A stretch of DNA of 64,000 nucleotides from Protaetiibacter larvae (lineage in GTDB: Bacteria; Actinomycetota; Actinomycetes; Actinomycetales; Microbacteriaceae), in assembly GCF_008365275.1 (NCBI RefSeq), contig NZ_CP043504.1:868001-932000 (forward strand), read 5' to 3'. Below the pieces are notes generated by a model. The model was not told where the DNA came from. It ran no database searches and saw only the letters and a list, made by a program, of their open reading frames with translations. Of this stretch, positions 1 through 9,599 are shown in pieces; position 1 is the stretch's first letter, and each line of letters opens with the position of its first letter. The position numbers and the translations under genes were made by a program.

Positions 1-840
1 GGCGCCAACAACGTCACGGTGCGCGGCCCCGGCCAGGGGGCGGCCGGGTACTGCTATCTCGGGATCTCGGCGGACCTCGCGGGCGGCAGCTGGGTGAGCC
101 GCCTTCCCGGCCCGCTGCACGGTCCGACGACCGTCGTCTCGCAGAGCGATCCCGCGCAGGCCGTCACCGACCTGCTGCCTTCCCGCCGCACCGTCACGAT
201 GGTGCTGGAGCCCGAGCCGAGCCATCACATCACGGTGTACGTGGACACCGGGTCCGGCCCCGTGATGGTGCTCGACATCCTCGCGCCCCAGCCGGTGCCG
301 CCCGCCGTCAAGTTCGGGTTCGCCGCCTCGACCGGGGCCTTCACGGATGTGCACCTCATCCGCACCCTGACGATGCAGGCGCTCGATCCGCTGCCGGCGC
401 TCGGTCTCACCAAGACCGCGACCCCCGTCGTGCCGGGTGCGCTGGGGGTGGGCGATCAGGTGCGCTTCGACCTCGTGGTGACGAACACGGGCGGCGGCAC
501 GGTGCACGGCATCACCGTGGACGCCCCCGTCATCGGCCCCGTGAGCTGCCCGCAGGCGGACCTCGCCGAGGGCGCCTCGATGACCTGCTCCGTGATCTAC
601 ACCCTCACGCAGGCGGACATCGACCGCGGCTCGGTGCTCAGCACGGCGGTCGCGAACGGCACGGGGCGCGACGGCGGGGTGGTCTCGAATCCGGCCGACG
701 CCCTCGTCGAGCTCGCCGAGCTCGCCGCGAGCGGGGTGGACGGGGCGGTGCTGGGAGCGGTAGGCGCGGCGTCGGGGGCAGCGGTGCTGCTGGGTGCCGT
801 GCTGTTCGCGCGAGCGCGGCGACGGCCGCGCTCCGAGTGA
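1..840 (+). CDS. Surface-anchored lectin-like / DUF11-repeat protein, 5' partial
   Basis: The frame is open from base 1, so the start lies left of the window; by alignment to the paralogue at 914-2521 about 250 N-terminal residues are missing. The visible part holds the end of an L-type-lectin-like beta fold (FGFAASTGAFTDVHLI), then one DUF11-like extracellular repeat (TNTGGGTVHGITV, two Cys), then a hydrophobic segment followed by an Arg-rich tail (ARARRRPRSE). This suggests a secreted protein anchored by its C-terminus. No LPXTG sortase motif is seen. Family assignment comes from pattern only; ligand unknown. It is one of two tandem copies. Confidence 0.6.
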   Translation, partial: GANNVTVRGPGQGAAGYCYLGISADLAGGSWVSRLPGPLHGPTTVVSQSDPAQAVTDLLPSRRTVTMVLEPEPSHHITVYVDTGSGPVMVLDILAPQPVPPAVKFGFAASTGAFTDVHLIRTLTMQALDPLPALGLTKTATPVVPGALGVGDQVRFDLVVTNTGGGTVHGITVDAPVIGPVSCPQADLAEGASMTCSVIYTLTQADIDRGSVLSTAVANGTGRDGGVVSNPADALVELAELAASGVDGAVLGAVGAASGAAVLLGAVLFARARRRPRSE

Positions 841-901
841 AACTCGGGTACCACGTCGTCGGACGCACGTCAACGGGGTCGCCGCGTGCACAGCCGCTCG
901 A

Positions 902-907
902 TAGTTT
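902..907 (+). promoter_or_regulatory. Leaderless -10 box (TAGTTT) of the 914 gene
   Basis: TAGTTT lies exactly 6 nt before the ATG at 914, with no ribosome binding site between, matching the spacing seen at many genes in this window. Confidence 0.5.
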
Positions 908-913
908 GCGCGT

Positions 914-2521
914 ATGCGCGCGTGGCGTGTGGCCTCGATGGGGGTGACCCTCTCGGCGGTGGGGATCCTGCTGGCGAGCGCCGGGAGCGCGCCCGCTGCC
1001 ACCGGCGCCCCCGAACTGCGGATGCCCGTGCGGGCCACGGGGCCGCTCCTGCTCGATGAGGATTTCACGGGGGCCACGGCGATCGACGACTTCCGGGCCC
1101 ACGGCGACGCGTGCCTCACGGGCGCGCCGGTCTTCACCGGGACGCACGTCAACAACGATCCGGTACCGGGGTGCCCCGCCCAGGCGGAGCTGCCGGGTAC
1201 CACGTACCCCGCCGTGACCCTGCCGATCTCACCGCCCCTCGGCGCCGACGGCAACGGGTACCTCCGATTGACGGACGCGATCCCCGACCGCACCGGCGCG
1301 GTGCTGTACGAGGTGCCGATCCAGGCGACCGACGGCGTCGAGATCACCTTCGAGCAGTGGCAGTACGGCGGGTACTCCACCATGCCGGAGTACGCCGGCC
1401 GCACGGCCGACGGCATCTCCTTCTTCCTCGTCGACGGCGACGCCACGCTGCTCGCGCCGGGCGCATTCGGCGGAAGCCTCGGCTACGCCCAGAAGCTCCC
1501 GGACAACGACCCCGGCGAGACCCTCGTCGACGGCGTGGTGGGCGGCTACCTCGGGATCGGACTCGACGTTCTCGGCAACTTCTTCGGCGACTGGGAGCAA
1601 CGCGGCGCGGGCTGCACGGGAGCCGGTGCCTCGCCCGCGGGCGCCGCGTTCCTGGATCCGCCCGCGGGCCAGAACATGGTGACCGTGCGCGGGCCGGTGG
1701 GGGCGAGCACCGCCGTGGGCTACTGCTTCCTCACCGCGAGCTACGTCGACGACAGCTCGGTCACCCCGCCGTTCTCCTCGACGCTGCCCGGCGCCCTGCA
1801 CGGCGCCCTCATGGGCCCGGTGCCGACCGACCCGGCAGCGGCGGTGGCCTTCCTCGAGCCGGCGAAGCGCATCGTGACGATCGTGCTCGAGCCGGAGCCC
1901 ACCCACAACGTCACCGTGTACGTCGACTTCGGCTCCGGTCCGCAGCAGGTGCTGTTCTTCCATGCGCCCGAGCCGGTGCCGGCGAGCGTCAAGTTCGGGT
2001 TCGCCGCCTCGACGGGCGCCTTCACGGATGTGCACCTCATCCGCACGATGCGCGTGCAGGCGCTCGACCCGGTCCCGGCGCTCAGCCTCACCAAGACCGG
2101 CGTCCCGCTCGTGCCGGGGCCGCAGTCGGTGGGCGATCAGATCCGCTACGACTTCCTGGTGTCGAACGTCGGGGGTGGGACGATCACCGGCATCGTCGTC
2201 CACGACGACACGGTCGGGCCGGTGACCTGCCCGCAGCCCGACCTCGCCGAGGGGGAGTCGATGACGTGCTGGGCGTACTACACGCTCACCCAGGAGGACC
2301 TCGAACGCGGCGAGGTGCTCAACACCGCGTTCGCCACGGGCGACGGCCGCGACGGCGAAGTCACCTCCAACACCGATGACGAGCGGGTCGATCTGCGGGC
2401 CCTCGCGAACGGCGGGGCGGACGGTGCGGCCCTCGCGGCCGTGGGCGCGGCGGCCCTGCTCACGCTCCTGATCGGGGCCGTCATCGTGGCGCGGCGACGT
2501 TCCCAGGGAGCTCCTAGCTGA
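914..2521 (+). CDS. Surface-anchored lectin-like / DUF11-repeat protein
   Basis: 535 residues. A signal peptide spans about residues 1-29 (Arg, hydrophobic stretch, Ala-rich cleavage region). Residues about 45-390 look like an L-type (legume-lectin-like) beta sandwich: ADGISFFLVDG, GYLGIGLDVLGNF and FGFAASTGAFTDVHLI resemble its conserved strands. Residues about 393-495 form one DUF11-like repeat (LSLTKTG, VSNVGGGTITG, paired Cys). A transmembrane helix (about 508-528) and RRRS tail end the protein. It is probably a cell-surface carbohydrate-binding or adhesion protein, which is inference. It is a tandem duplicate of the gene ending at 840, with near-identical DNA over the FGFAAS block. The start is supported by a -10 box 6 nt upstream. 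Confidence 0.65.
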   Translation: MRAWRVASMGVTLSAVGILLASAGSAPAATGAPELRMPVRATGPLLLDEDFTGATAIDDFRAHGDACLTGAPVFTGTHVNNDPVPGCPAQAELPGTTYPAVTLPISPPLGADGNGYLRLTDAIPDRTGAVLYEVPIQATDGVEITFEQWQYGGYSTMPEYAGRTADGISFFLVDGDATLLAPGAFGGSLGYAQKLPDNDPGETLVDGVVGGYLGIGLDVLGNFFGDWEQRGAGCTGAGASPAGAAFLDPPAGQNMVTVRGPVGASTAVGYCFLTASYVDDSSVTPPFSSTLPGALHGALMGPVPTDPAAAVAFLEPAKRIVTIVLEPEPTHNVTVYVDFGSGPQQVLFFHAPEPVPASVKFGFAASTGAFTDVHLIRTMRVQALDPVPALSLTKTGVPLVPGPQSVGDQIRYDFLVSNVGGGTITGIVVHDDTVGPVTCPQPDLAEGESMTCWAYYTLTQEDLERGEVLNTAFATGDGRDGEVTSNTDDERVDLRALANGGADGAALAAVGAAALLTLLIGAVIVARRRSQGAPS

Positions 2522-2833
2522 GCGCGACACGCCCGGGTTGCAGCAGTTGCCCGGGTATGGCAGACTTTCATGGTTCAACACGCCGCGCCTGGCGCGTGGC
2601 TCACTCCCCTGGCAGTGCACAGCCCCTGATCCGATGGATCGGAAGCGGCTGGGCCGCGGGGAGCAGAACACAGCTTCAATCGAATCCCGATTCCCTCGGG
2701 GAAGACGTGTGCCCTGCGCGCGGAATCCCGGCGGGGACAGGTGATTGACAGAAGAACAGCGGTGCGCATCGAAGGATGCGCGGATGTGCGGGCCGGGATC
2801 GGTCTCGCACGGGAACAAGGAAGAGAGCTGACC
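2522..2833 (+). other. Leader region of the S10 operon (312 bp, no gene)
   Basis: Separates the surface-protein genes from rpsJ. It holds a candidate promoter near its left end, a near-palindrome around 2633-2646, and a purine-rich ribosome binding site (AAGGAAGAGAG) directly before rpsJ. The long transcribed leader could regulate the operon, but no known r-protein leader fold was recognised. A weak upstream frame into rpsJ from 2741 has no coding support. Confidence 0.5.
2538..2566 (+). promoter_or_regulatory. Candidate promoter of the S10 operon
   Basis: TTGCAG (2538-2543), a 17-nt spacer, and CAGACT (2561-2566) fit a sigma-A promoter. It lies 270 nt before rpsJ in the only sizeable gap. 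Assigned by eye. Confidence 0.35.
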
Positions 2834-3142
2834 ATGGCGGGACAGAAGATCCGCATCCGGCTGAAGTCGTACGACCACGCCGGCCTCGACGCATCGGCGC
2901 GCAAGATCGTCGACACCGTGACCCGTGCGGGCGCGACCGTCGTCGGCCCCGTGCCGCTCCCGACGGAGAAGAACGTGGTCGTCGTGATCCGTTCGCCGCA
3001 CAAGTACAAGGACAGCCGCGAGCACTTCGAGAAGCGCACCCACAAGCGCCTCATCGACATCATCGACCCGACGCCCAAGGCCGTCGACTCGCTCATGCGT
3101 CTCGACCTGCCCGCCGACGTCAACATCGAGATCAAGCTCTAG
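2834..3142 (+). CDS. rpsJ: 30S ribosomal protein S10
   Basis: 102 residues, the usual length. The sequence from [15 protein letters not shown] through [17 protein letters not shown] is classic S10 (tRNA-binding head of the 30S subunit; NusE in antitermination complexes). The ATG at 2834 follows a strong purine-rich ribosome binding site, so it is chosen over in-frame starts as far back as 2741, which would add non-homologous residues. First gene of the S10 operon, 33 nt before rplC. Confidence 0.97.
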   Translation: MAGQKIRIRLKSYDHAGLDASARKIVDTVTRAGATVVGPVPLPTEKNVVVVIRSPHKYKDSREHFEKRTHKRLIDIIDPTPKAVDSLMRLDLPADVNIEIKL

Positions 3143-3175
3143 CCCGAGCTGAACCCGGAAGCCAGAAGGAAACCC

Positions 3176-3826
3176 ATGTCTGCAGTGAAGACGACCAAGG
3201 GTCTGCTGGGCACGAAGCTCGGCATGACCCAGGTCTGGGACGAGAACAACAAGCTCGTCCCCGTGACCGTGGTCCAGATCACCCCCAACGTCGTGACCCA
3301 GGTCCGCTCGACCGAGAAGGACGGCTACGAGGCCGTCCAGATCGCCTACGGCCAGATCGACCCCCGCAAGGTCAACAAGCCCGCCTCGGGCCACTTCGAA
3401 AAGGCCGGGGTCACCCCGCGCCGCCACCTCACCGAGGTGCGCACCGCCGACGCCGCCGAGTACTCGCTCGGCCAGGAGCTCGCGGTCGACATCTTCGAGG
3501 CCGGTCAGCTCGTCGACGTCGTCGGCACGAGCAAGGGCAAGGGCTTCGCCGGTGTCATGAAGCGCCACAACTTCAAGGGCGTCTCCGCCTCGCACGGTGC
3601 CCACCGCAACCACCGCAAGCCCGGCTCGATCGGTGCCTCGTCTACCCCCAGCCGCGTCTTCAAGGGCATGCGCATGGCGGGCCGGATGGGTGGCGAGCGC
3701 GTCACCGTCCAGGGCCTCAAGGTCCACTCGGTGGACGCCGAGAAGGGCCTCCTGCTGGTCAAGGGCGCCGTCCCCGGCGCGCGCGGCCGCATCGTCTTCG
3801 TCCGCAACGCCGTGAAGGGTGCCTGA
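3176..3826 (+). CDS. rplC: 50S ribosomal protein L3
   Basis: 216 residues. Begins [17 protein letters not shown], typical of L3, and contains the conserved [16 protein letters not shown] loop and the [15 protein letters not shown] stretch that reaches towards the peptidyl transferase centre. AGAAGGAAA lies 6 nt before the ATG. Second gene of the S10 operon; rplD starts 2 nt after its stop, implying translational coupling. Confidence 0.97.
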   Translation: MSAVKTTKGLLGTKLGMTQVWDENNKLVPVTVVQITPNVVTQVRSTEKDGYEAVQIAYGQIDPRKVNKPASGHFEKAGVTPRRHLTEVRTADAAEYSLGQELAVDIFEAGQLVDVVGTSKGKGFAGVMKRHNFKGVSASHGAHRNHRKPGSIGASSTPSRVFKGMRMAGRMGGERVTVQGLKVHSVDAEKGLLLVKGAVPGARGRIVFVRNAVKGA

Positions 3827-3828
3827 TC

Positions 3829-4482
3829 ATGGCCGCTACCAACCTCGACGTGGTCGACGCGAAGGGCAAGAAGGCCGGTTCGGTCGAGCTTCCCGCGAGC
3901 GTCTTCGACGTGCAGACCAACGTCCCCCTCATCCACCAGGTCGTGACCGCCCAGCTCGCCGCCGCGCGGCAGGGCACCCACAAGACCAAGAACCGCGGTG
4001 AGGTCTCCGGCGCCGGTCGCAAGCCGTTCAAGCAGAAGGGCACCGGCCGCAGCCGTCAGGGCTCGGTCCGCGCCCCGGAGCACACCGGTGGTGGCGTCGT
4101 CCACGGACCGACCCCGCGCGACTACTCGCAGCGCACCCCCAAGAAGATGATCGCCGCGGCCCTGCTCGGCGTCCTCTCGGACCGCGCCCGCGGTGAGCGT
4201 CTCCACGTCATCACCTCGTTCGGCTCCGACGCCCCCTCCACCAAGAGTGCCGTCGAGATCCTCGAGCAGCTCGGTGCCCGCAAGAACGTGCTCGTGGTCA
4301 TCGACCGCGGCGACGAGGTCGGCGCCCTGAGCGTGCGCAACCTGTCCTTCGTGCACGTGCTGTACGCGGACCAGCTGAACGCCTACGACGTGGTCGTCTC
4401 GGACGACATCGTCTTCACCCGTGCCGCCTTCGACGCCTTCGTGGCGTCGAAGAGCGCCCAGACCGAGGAGGCTGCGAAGTGA
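3829..4482 (+). CDS. rplD: 50S ribosomal protein L4
   Basis: 217 residues. Shows the L4 extended loop ([30 protein letters not shown]) that lines the exit tunnel, followed by the globular Rossmann-like half. The ATG at 3829 sits 2 nt after the rplC stop. In-frame upstream extension reaches back across rplC and is not real coding. The stop overlaps the GTG of rplW by 4 nt. L4 represses its own operon in E. coli; whether it does so here is unknown. Confidence 0.96.
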   Translation: MAATNLDVVDAKGKKAGSVELPASVFDVQTNVPLIHQVVTAQLAAARQGTHKTKNRGEVSGAGRKPFKQKGTGRSRQGSVRAPEHTGGGVVHGPTPRDYSQRTPKKMIAAALLGVLSDRARGERLHVITSFGSDAPSTKSAVEILEQLGARKNVLVVIDRGDEVGALSVRNLSFVHVLYADQLNAYDVVVSDDIVFTRAAFDAFVASKSAQTEEAAK

Positions 4483-4778
4483 GCGGCTACAACAAGGACC
4501 CGCGCGACGTCATCATCGCGCCGGTCGTGAGCGAGAAGAGCTACGGGCTCATCGACGAGGGCAAGTACACCTTCCTCGTCGACCCCCGCTCGAACAAGAC
4601 CGAGATCAAGCTGGCGATCGAGAAGATCTTCGGCGTCAAGGTCGCCTCGGTGAACACCGCCAACCGCGCCGGCAAGACCCGCCGCACGCGCTTCGGCACC
4701 GGCAAGCGCAAGGACACCAAGCGCGCCATCGTCACGCTCAAGTCCGGCTCGATCGACATCTTCACGGCTGTCGGCTAA
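4479..4778 (+). CDS. rplW: 50S ribosomal protein L23
   Basis: 99 residues, GTG start overlapping the rplD stop (GTGA). Contains [18 protein letters not shown] and [20 protein letters not shown], typical of L23, which sits at the tunnel exit and docks trigger factor and SRP. Standard length. Confidence 0.96.
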   Translation: MSGYNKDPRDVIIAPVVSEKSYGLIDEGKYTFLVDPRSNKTEIKLAIEKIFGVKVASVNTANRAGKTRRTRFGTGKRKDTKRAIVTLKSGSIDIFTAVG

Positions 4779-4795
4779 GGACCAGGAAGAGAATC

Positions 4796-5635
4796 ATGGC
4801 TATTCGCAAGTACAAGCCGACGACCCCCGGTCGTCGTGGCTCGTCGGTCGCCGACTTCGCGGAGATCACGCGCTCGACGCCCGAGAAGTCGCTGCTGCGC
4901 CCGCTCCCGAAGACCGGTGGCCGCAACAACACCGGTCGCATCACGACCCGCCACATCGGCGGCGGGCACAAGCGCCAGTACCGCGTCATCGACTTCCGTC
5001 GCAACGACAAGGACGGCGTCGACGCCAAGGTCGCGCACATCGAGTACGACCCGAACCGCACCGCGCGCATCGCGCTGCTGCACTTCGTGGACGGCACCAA
5101 GCGCTACATCCTGGCGCCGAACAAGCTCAACCAGGGCGACGTCGTCGAGTCGGGTGCCGGCGCGGACATCAAGCCGGGCAACAACCTGCCGCTCAAGAAC
5201 ATCCCCGTGGGTACCGTCATCCACGCGATCGAGCTGAAGCCGGGCGGTGGCGCCAAGCTCGCCCGCTCGGCCGGCGCCTCGGTGCGCCTCGTCGCCAAGG
5301 ACGGCCCCTACGCCCAGCTGCGTCTGCCCTCGGGCGAGATCCGCAACGTCGACGTGCGCTGCCGCGCCACGATCGGCGAGGTCGGCAACGCCGAGCAGTC
5401 GAACATCAACTGGGGCAAGGCCGGCCGCAACCGCTGGAAGGGCATCCGCCCGACCGTCCGCGGTGTGGCCATGAACCCGATCGACCACCCGCACGGTGGT
5501 GGTGAGGGCAAGACCTCCGGTGGTCGCCACCCGGTCAGCCCGTGGGGTCAGGCCGAGGGTCGCACCCGTCGCCCCAACAAGGAATCCGACAAGCTCATCG
5601 TCCGCCGCCGGACCGTCGGCAAGAAGCGCAAGTAG
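4796..5635 (+). CDS. rplB: 50S ribosomal protein L2
   Basis: 279 residues. Starts [18 protein letters not shown] and ends with the RNA-binding C-terminal domain carrying [14 protein letters not shown]; the His in this loop lies close to the peptidyl transferase centre. AGGAAGAGA precedes the ATG at 4796. In-frame sequence continues upstream through rplW but lacks homology, so the RBS-preceded start is preferred. Confidence 0.97.
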   Translation: MAIRKYKPTTPGRRGSSVADFAEITRSTPEKSLLRPLPKTGGRNNTGRITTRHIGGGHKRQYRVIDFRRNDKDGVDAKVAHIEYDPNRTARIALLHFVDGTKRYILAPNKLNQGDVVESGAGADIKPGNNLPLKNIPVGTVIHAIELKPGGGAKLARSAGASVRLVAKDGPYAQLRLPSGEIRNVDVRCRATIGEVGNAEQSNINWGKAGRNRWKGIRPTVRGVAMNPIDHPHGGGEGKTSGGRHPVSPWGQAEGRTRRPNKESDKLIVRRRTVGKKRK

Positions 5636-5647
5636 AGGTAGTAGAAG

Positions 5648-5929
5648 ATGCCGCGCAGTCTCAAGAAGGGGCCCTTCGTCGACGAGCACCTGTTCCGCAA
5701 GGTTCAGACTCAGAACGAGGCGGGCTCGAAGAACGTGATCAAGACCTGGTCGCGCCGCTCCATGATCGTCCCGGCCATGCTCGGCCACACGATCGCCGTC
5801 CACGACGGACGCAAGCACATCCCGGTCTTCGTGACCGAGACCATGGTGGGTCACAAGCTCGGCGAGTTCGCGCCGACCCGCACCTTCCGTGGACACGAGA
5901 AGGACGACAAGAAGGGTCGTCGCCGCTGA
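5648..5929 (+). CDS. rpsS: 30S ribosomal protein S19
   Basis: 93 residues, usual length. [35 protein letters not shown] and [14 protein letters not shown] are the S19 signature; the protein forms the 30S head with S13. It lies 12 nt after rplB and 24 nt before rplV in the S10 operon. Confidence 0.97.
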   Translation: MPRSLKKGPFVDEHLFRKVQTQNEAGSKNVIKTWSRRSMIVPAMLGHTIAVHDGRKHIPVFVTETMVGHKLGEFAPTRTFRGHEKDDKKGRRR

Positions 5930-5953
5930 CGCGGTGACTGAGGAGGAAGAGAA

Positions 5954-6355
5954 ATGGTGGAGTCGATCGCCCGCGTGCGACACATCCGCGTGACGCCTCA
6001 GAAGGCCCGTCGCGTCGTGGACCTCATCCGTGGCAAGCAGGCTCAGGAGGCGCTCGCCATCCTGAAGTTCGCCCCGCAGGGTGCCAGCGAGCCCGTCTAC
6101 AAGCTCGTGGCGTCCGCGATCGCGAACGCCCGCGTGAAGGCGGATGCGACGAACAGCTACCTCGACGAGGCCGACCTCGTGGTCGCCCGCGCCTTCGTCG
6201 ACGAGGGCACCACGCTCAAGCGGTTCCAGCCGCGAGCGCAGGGCCGCGCGTTCCGCATCAACAAGCGCACGAGCCACATCACCGTCGTGCTGGCCACGCC
6301 GGACGAGCTCACGGTCGCGGCCAAGGCCGCTCCGGCGAAGAAGGCAGGTAAGTAA
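5954..6355 (+). CDS. rplV: 50S ribosomal protein L22
   Basis: 133 residues. Contains the L22 core ([18 protein letters not shown]-like region) and the beta-hairpin [19 protein letters not shown] that reaches into the exit tunnel. A short Ala/Lys tail ([11 protein letters not shown]) ends the protein. GGAGGAAGAG precedes the ATG. The TAA overlaps the rpsC ATG by one base. Confidence 0.97.
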   Translation: MVESIARVRHIRVTPQKARRVVDLIRGKQAQEALAILKFAPQGASEPVYKLVASAIANARVKADATNSYLDEADLVVARAFVDEGTTLKRFQPRAQGRAFRINKRTSHITVVLATPDELTVAAKAAPAKKAGK

Positions 6356-7101
6356 TGGGCCAGAAGGTCAACCCCTACGGCTTCCGTCTGGGCATCACCA
6401 CCGACCACACGTCGCGGTGGTTCTCCGACTCGACGAAGCCCGGTCAGCGCTACGCCGACTTCGTGGCCGAGGACGTCAAGATCCGCAACCTCCTGACGAA
6501 GAACCTCGACCGCGCCGGCGTCGCCAAGATCGAGATCGAGCGCACCCGTGACCGCGTCCGCGTGGACATCCACACGGCCCGCCCGGGTATCGTGATCGGC
6601 CGCCGCGGCGCCGAGGCCGAGCGCATCCGCGCCGACCTCGAGAAGCTCACCGGCAAGCAGATCCAGCTGAACATCCTCGAGGTCAAGAACCCCGAGGCCG
6701 AGGCCCAGCTCGTCGCTCAGGGCATCGCGGAGCAGCTGTCCGCCCGTGTCGCGTTCCGTCGCGCCATGCGCAAGGGCCTCCAGGGTGCCCAGCGCGCCGG
6801 CGCCAAGGGCGTCCGGATCCAGGTCTCGGGCCGCCTGGGAGGCGCGGAGATGAGCCGCTCGGAGTTCTACCGCGAGGGTCGCGTGCCGCTGCACACCCTC
6901 CGCGCGAACATCGACTACGGCTTCTACGAGGCCAAGACCACCTTCGGCCGCATCGGCGTGAAGGTCTGGATCTACAAGGGCGACATCACCAACAAGGAAC
7001 TCGCTCGCGAGCAGGCCGCACAGAAGTCGGTCCGTCCCGAGCGTCGTGACGGCGCACGCCGCGGCCCCCGGGCCGAGGCCGCAGCAGGAGTCGAGGCGTA
7101 A
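6355..7101 (+). CDS. rpsC: 30S ribosomal protein S3
   Basis: 248 residues. N-terminal [15 protein letters not shown] type-2 domain with [13 protein letters not shown] (GXXG loop), and C-terminal domain [18 protein letters not shown]. The Arg/Ala-rich tail after about residue 220 is a common variable extension. S3 forms the mRNA entry channel with S4 and S5. Overlaps rplV by one base; rplP starts 2 nt after the stop. Confidence 0.97.
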   Translation: MGQKVNPYGFRLGITTDHTSRWFSDSTKPGQRYADFVAEDVKIRNLLTKNLDRAGVAKIEIERTRDRVRVDIHTARPGIVIGRRGAEAERIRADLEKLTGKQIQLNILEVKNPEAEAQLVAQGIAEQLSARVAFRRAMRKGLQGAQRAGAKGVRIQVSGRLGGAEMSRSEFYREGRVPLHTLRANIDYGFYEAKTTFGRIGVKVWIYKGDITNKELAREQAAQKSVRPERRDGARRGPRAEAAAGVEA

Positions 7102-7103
7102 CC

Positions 7104-7523
7104 ATGCTCATCCCCCGTAAGGTCAAGCACCGCAAGCAGCACCACCCGGGTCGCTCCGGGCAGGCCACCGGCGGCACGAAGGTCACCTTCGGCGAGTTCG
7201 GCATCCAGGCCCTCACTCCCGCCTACGTGACCAACCGTCAGATCGAGTCCGCTCGTATCGCCATGACCCGTCACATCAAGCGTGGCGGCAAGGTGTGGAT
7301 CAACATCTACCCGGACCGTCCGCTCACCAAGAAGCCCGCCGAGACCCGCATGGGTTCCGGTAAGGGAAGCCCCGAGTGGTGGGTCGCCAACGTCAAGCCC
7401 GGTCGGGTCCTCTTCGAGGTCTCCGGCGTCAGCGAGGAGCTCGCCCGCGGCGCGCTCACCCGGGCCATCCACAAGCTGCCGCTCAAGGCACGCATCATCA
7501 AGCGCGAGGAGGGCGACGCATAA
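7104..7523 (+). CDS. rplP: 50S ribosomal protein L16
   Basis: 139 residues, usual length. [34 protein letters not shown] and [18 protein letters not shown] are hallmark L16 blocks (A-site tRNA contact, intersubunit face). Its TAA overlaps the rpmC ATG by one base, indicating coupling. Confidence 0.97.
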   Translation: MLIPRKVKHRKQHHPGRSGQATGGTKVTFGEFGIQALTPAYVTNRQIESARIAMTRHIKRGGKVWINIYPDRPLTKKPAETRMGSGKGSPEWWVANVKPGRVLFEVSGVSEELARGALTRAIHKLPLKARIIKREEGDA

Positions 7524-7846
7524 TGGCCGTCGGATCCAAGGAGCTCACCCCCATCGAGCTCGACACCTTCGAGGACGACCGTCTCGTCGACGAGCTGAAG
7601 AAGGCCAAGGAGGAGCTGTTCAACCTGCGCTTCCAGTCGGCCACCGGTCAGCTCGAGAGCCACGGCCGCCTGCGCGCCGTGAAGCGCGACATCGCCCGCA
7701 TCTACACCGTCATCCGTGAGCGCGAGCTCGGGATCCGGGCCACCCCGGCCCCGATCGAGGTGCCGGTCAAGGCGGCGAAGAAGTCCCCCAAGAAGTCCGA
7801 GGCCGCCGAGGCCGAGGCTGAGACCGCCGAGGAGGCGAGCAAGTAA
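7523..7846 (+). CDS. rpmC: 50S ribosomal protein L29 with C-terminal extension
   Basis: 107 residues against about 65-80 usually. Residues about 11-75 carry the L29 helical hairpin ([36 protein letters not shown]). Residues about 76-107 form a low-complexity tail, first Lys/Pro/Ser then Glu/Ala-rich, beyond the family fold. L29 lies near L23 at the tunnel exit, so the tail could be exposed there. One-base overlaps with rplP and rpsQ fix both ends. Confidence 0.94.
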   Translation: MAVGSKELTPIELDTFEDDRLVDELKKAKEELFNLRFQSATGQLESHGRLRAVKRDIARIYTVIRERELGIRATPAPIEVPVKAAKKSPKKSEAAEAEAETAEEASK

Positions 7847-8175
7847 TGGCACAGGCTAAGAAGACCGAGGAGTCGGTCGTGGCTGGCCACGAGCACGCCG
7901 CTCACGACGTGCGCGACGCGAACGCGCGCGGCTACCGCAAGGTGCGCCGCGGCTACGTGACGAGCGACAAGATGGACAAGACCATCGTCGTCGAGGTCGA
8001 GGACCGCGTGAAGCACCCGCTGTACGGCAAGGTCATCCGCCGCAGCTCGAAGATCAAGGCCCACGACGAGCAGAACACCGCCGGCATCGGCGACCTCGTC
8101 GTCATCTCGGAGACCCGCCCGCTCTCGGCTTCGAAGCGCTGGCGTCTCGTCGAGATCGTGGAGAAGGCGAAGTAA
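7846..8175 (+). CDS. rpsQ: 30S ribosomal protein S17
   Basis: 109 residues; the core [19 protein letters not shown] to [19 protein letters not shown] is S17 (primary 16S binder). About 25 extra N-terminal residues, rich in Ala, His and Glu, precede it. The ATG at 7846 is favoured because it overlaps the rpmC stop (TAATG). Confidence 0.95.
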   Translation: MAQAKKTEESVVAGHEHAAHDVRDANARGYRKVRRGYVTSDKMDKTIVVEVEDRVKHPLYGKVIRRSSKIKAHDEQNTAGIGDLVVISETRPLSASKRWRLVEIVEKAK

Positions 8176-8178
8176 CCC

Positions 8179-8547
8179 ATGATCCAGCAGGAATCCCGCC
8201 TCAAGGTCGCCGACAACACCGGCGCCAAGGAGCTGCTCACGATCCGCGTGCTCGGCGGCTCCGGCCGTCGCTACGCCGGCCTGGGCGACGTCATCGTCGC
8301 CACGGTCAAGGACGCGATCCCGGGCGGCAACGTCAAGAAGGGCGACGTCGTCAAGGCGGTCGTCGTCCGCACCGTCAAGAAGACGCGCCGCGCCGACGGT
8401 TCGTACATCAAGTTCGACGAGAACGCCGCCGTGATCCTGAAGAACGACGGGGACCCCCGCGGTACCCGCATCTTCGGGCCGGTCGGCCGTGAGCTTCGCG
8501 ACAAGAAGTTCATGAAGATCATCTCGCTGGCCCCGGAGGTCATTTAG
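8179..8547 (+). CDS. rplN: 50S ribosomal protein L14
   Basis: 122 residues, invariant family length. [18 protein letters not shown] and the C-terminal [18 protein letters not shown] are textbook L14 (L19 and S12 contacts, intersubunit bridge). Three nt from rpsQ and 2 nt from rplX in the spc operon. Confidence 0.98.
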   Translation: MIQQESRLKVADNTGAKELLTIRVLGGSGRRYAGLGDVIVATVKDAIPGGNVKKGDVVKAVVVRTVKKTRRADGSYIKFDENAAVILKNDGDPRGTRIFGPVGRELRDKKFMKIISLAPEVI

Positions 8548-8549
8548 TC

Positions 8550-8909
8550 ATGGCAAAGATCAAGAAGGGCGACCTCGTCCAGGTCATCAGCGGTCCCTCG
8601 CAGGACCGCGGCGGCGACCGGGGCAAGCAGGGGCGCGTCATCGAGGTCCAGGTCGAGAAGAACCGCGTGATCGTCGAGGGCATCAACTTCGTCACCAAGC
8701 ACGTGCGCGTCGGCCAGACCCAGCGCGGCACGAAGACCGGTGGCATCGAGACCCACGAGGCGCCGATCCACATCTCGAACGTGGCGCTCGTCGACCCGAA
8801 GACCAAGAAGCCGACCCGCGTGGGTTTCCGTGAGGAGACCGTCGAGAAGGACGGCGTGAAGAAGACCGTTCGCGTGCGCTACGCGAAGAAGTCCGGAGAG
8901 AAGATCTAA
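8550..8909 (+). CDS. rplX: 50S ribosomal protein L24
   Basis: 119 residues. N-terminal KOW motif [19 protein letters not shown] with [10 protein letters not shown], then [19 protein letters not shown], diagnostic of L24 (assembly initiator near the tunnel exit). The stop directly abuts the rplE ATG. Confidence 0.97.
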   Translation: MAKIKKGDLVQVISGPSQDRGGDRGKQGRVIEVQVEKNRVIVEGINFVTKHVRVGQTQRGTKTGGIETHEAPIHISNVALVDPKTKKPTRVGFREETVEKDGVKKTVRVRYAKKSGEKI

Positions 8910-9482
8910 ATGGCCGAGACGGATGTGGCTGGCAAAATCCAGCCCCGACTGAAGTCGAAGTACCGCGAGGAGATCGTCAAGACGCTCACCGCGGAGTTCG
9001 GCTACACCAACCCGCACCAGGTGCCCGGCCTCGTCAAGGTCGTCGTCAACACCGGTGTCGGCGAGGCCGCCCGCGACTCCAAGGTGATCGACGGCGCGAT
9101 CAAGGACCTCACCCTCATCACCGGCCAGAAGCCGCAGGTGACCAAGGCCCGCAAGTCCATCGCGCAGTTCAAGCTGCGCGAGGGCATGCCGATCGGCGCC
9201 CACGTGACGCTGCGCGGCGACCGCGCCTGGGAGTTCCTCGACCGCCTGCTGTCGCTCGCGCTCCCGCGCATCCGCGACTTCCGCGGCCTGAGCGCGAAGC
9301 AGTTCGACGGCAACGGCAACTACACCTTCGGTGTCGCCGAGCAGTCGATCTTCCACGAGATCAACCAGGACCAGATCGACCGCGTCCGCGGCTTCGACAT
9401 CACGGTCGTGACCACCGCCAAGACGGACGACGAGGGCCGGGCTCTGCTCCGTGCGCTCGGCTTCCCCTTCAAGGCCGAGTAA
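8910..9482 (+). CDS. rplE: 50S ribosomal protein L5
   Basis: 190 residues. Contains [40 protein letters not shown] and [14 protein letters not shown], typical L5 (5S rRNA binding, central protuberance). In the classical spc operon rpsN follows, but here 117 bp of non-coding sequence with a repeat separates rplE from rpsH. Confidence 0.97.
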   Translation: MAETDVAGKIQPRLKSKYREEIVKTLTAEFGYTNPHQVPGLVKVVVNTGVGEAARDSKVIDGAIKDLTLITGQKPQVTKARKSIAQFKLREGMPIGAHVTLRGDRAWEFLDRLLSLALPRIRDFRGLSAKQFDGNGNYTFGVAEQSIFHEINQDQIDRVRGFDITVVTTAKTDDEGRALLRALGFPFKAE

Positions 9483-9495
9483 GAAACCCCCGCTG

Positions 9496-9530
9496 GTCGA
9501 GTGCCGCCGCAGGCGGTGTATCGAGACCCG
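9496..9530. repeat. Intergenic repeat (GGTCGAG...ATCGAGACC type)
   Basis: GGTCGAGTGCCGCC, loop GCA, GGCGGTGTATCGAGACC forms an imperfect palindrome with a perfect CCGCC/GGCGG core. From memory, similar short elements are common between genes in Microbacteriaceae. It lies exactly where rpsN would be expected. A second small hairpin follows at about 9553-9566. Confidence 0.6.
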
Positions 9531-9599
9531 CGGGTACCCAAGAAGGTCGGTCCCCGGTGAACCGGGCCCGAAACCACAAGGAATAAGGAAACCAACGAA

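Noticed and set aside
780-840. LPXTG sortase anchor in the surface proteins
   Set aside because: No LPXTG-like motif precedes the C-terminal helix in either copy.
1229-3727. Very long minus-strand open frame (about 830 codons) opposite the surface protein and r-protein genes
   Set aside because: It is antisense to well-identified genes; long open frames opposite genes are expected at this GC content. Its translation is low-complexity Arg/Gly/Asp/His with no family resemblance.
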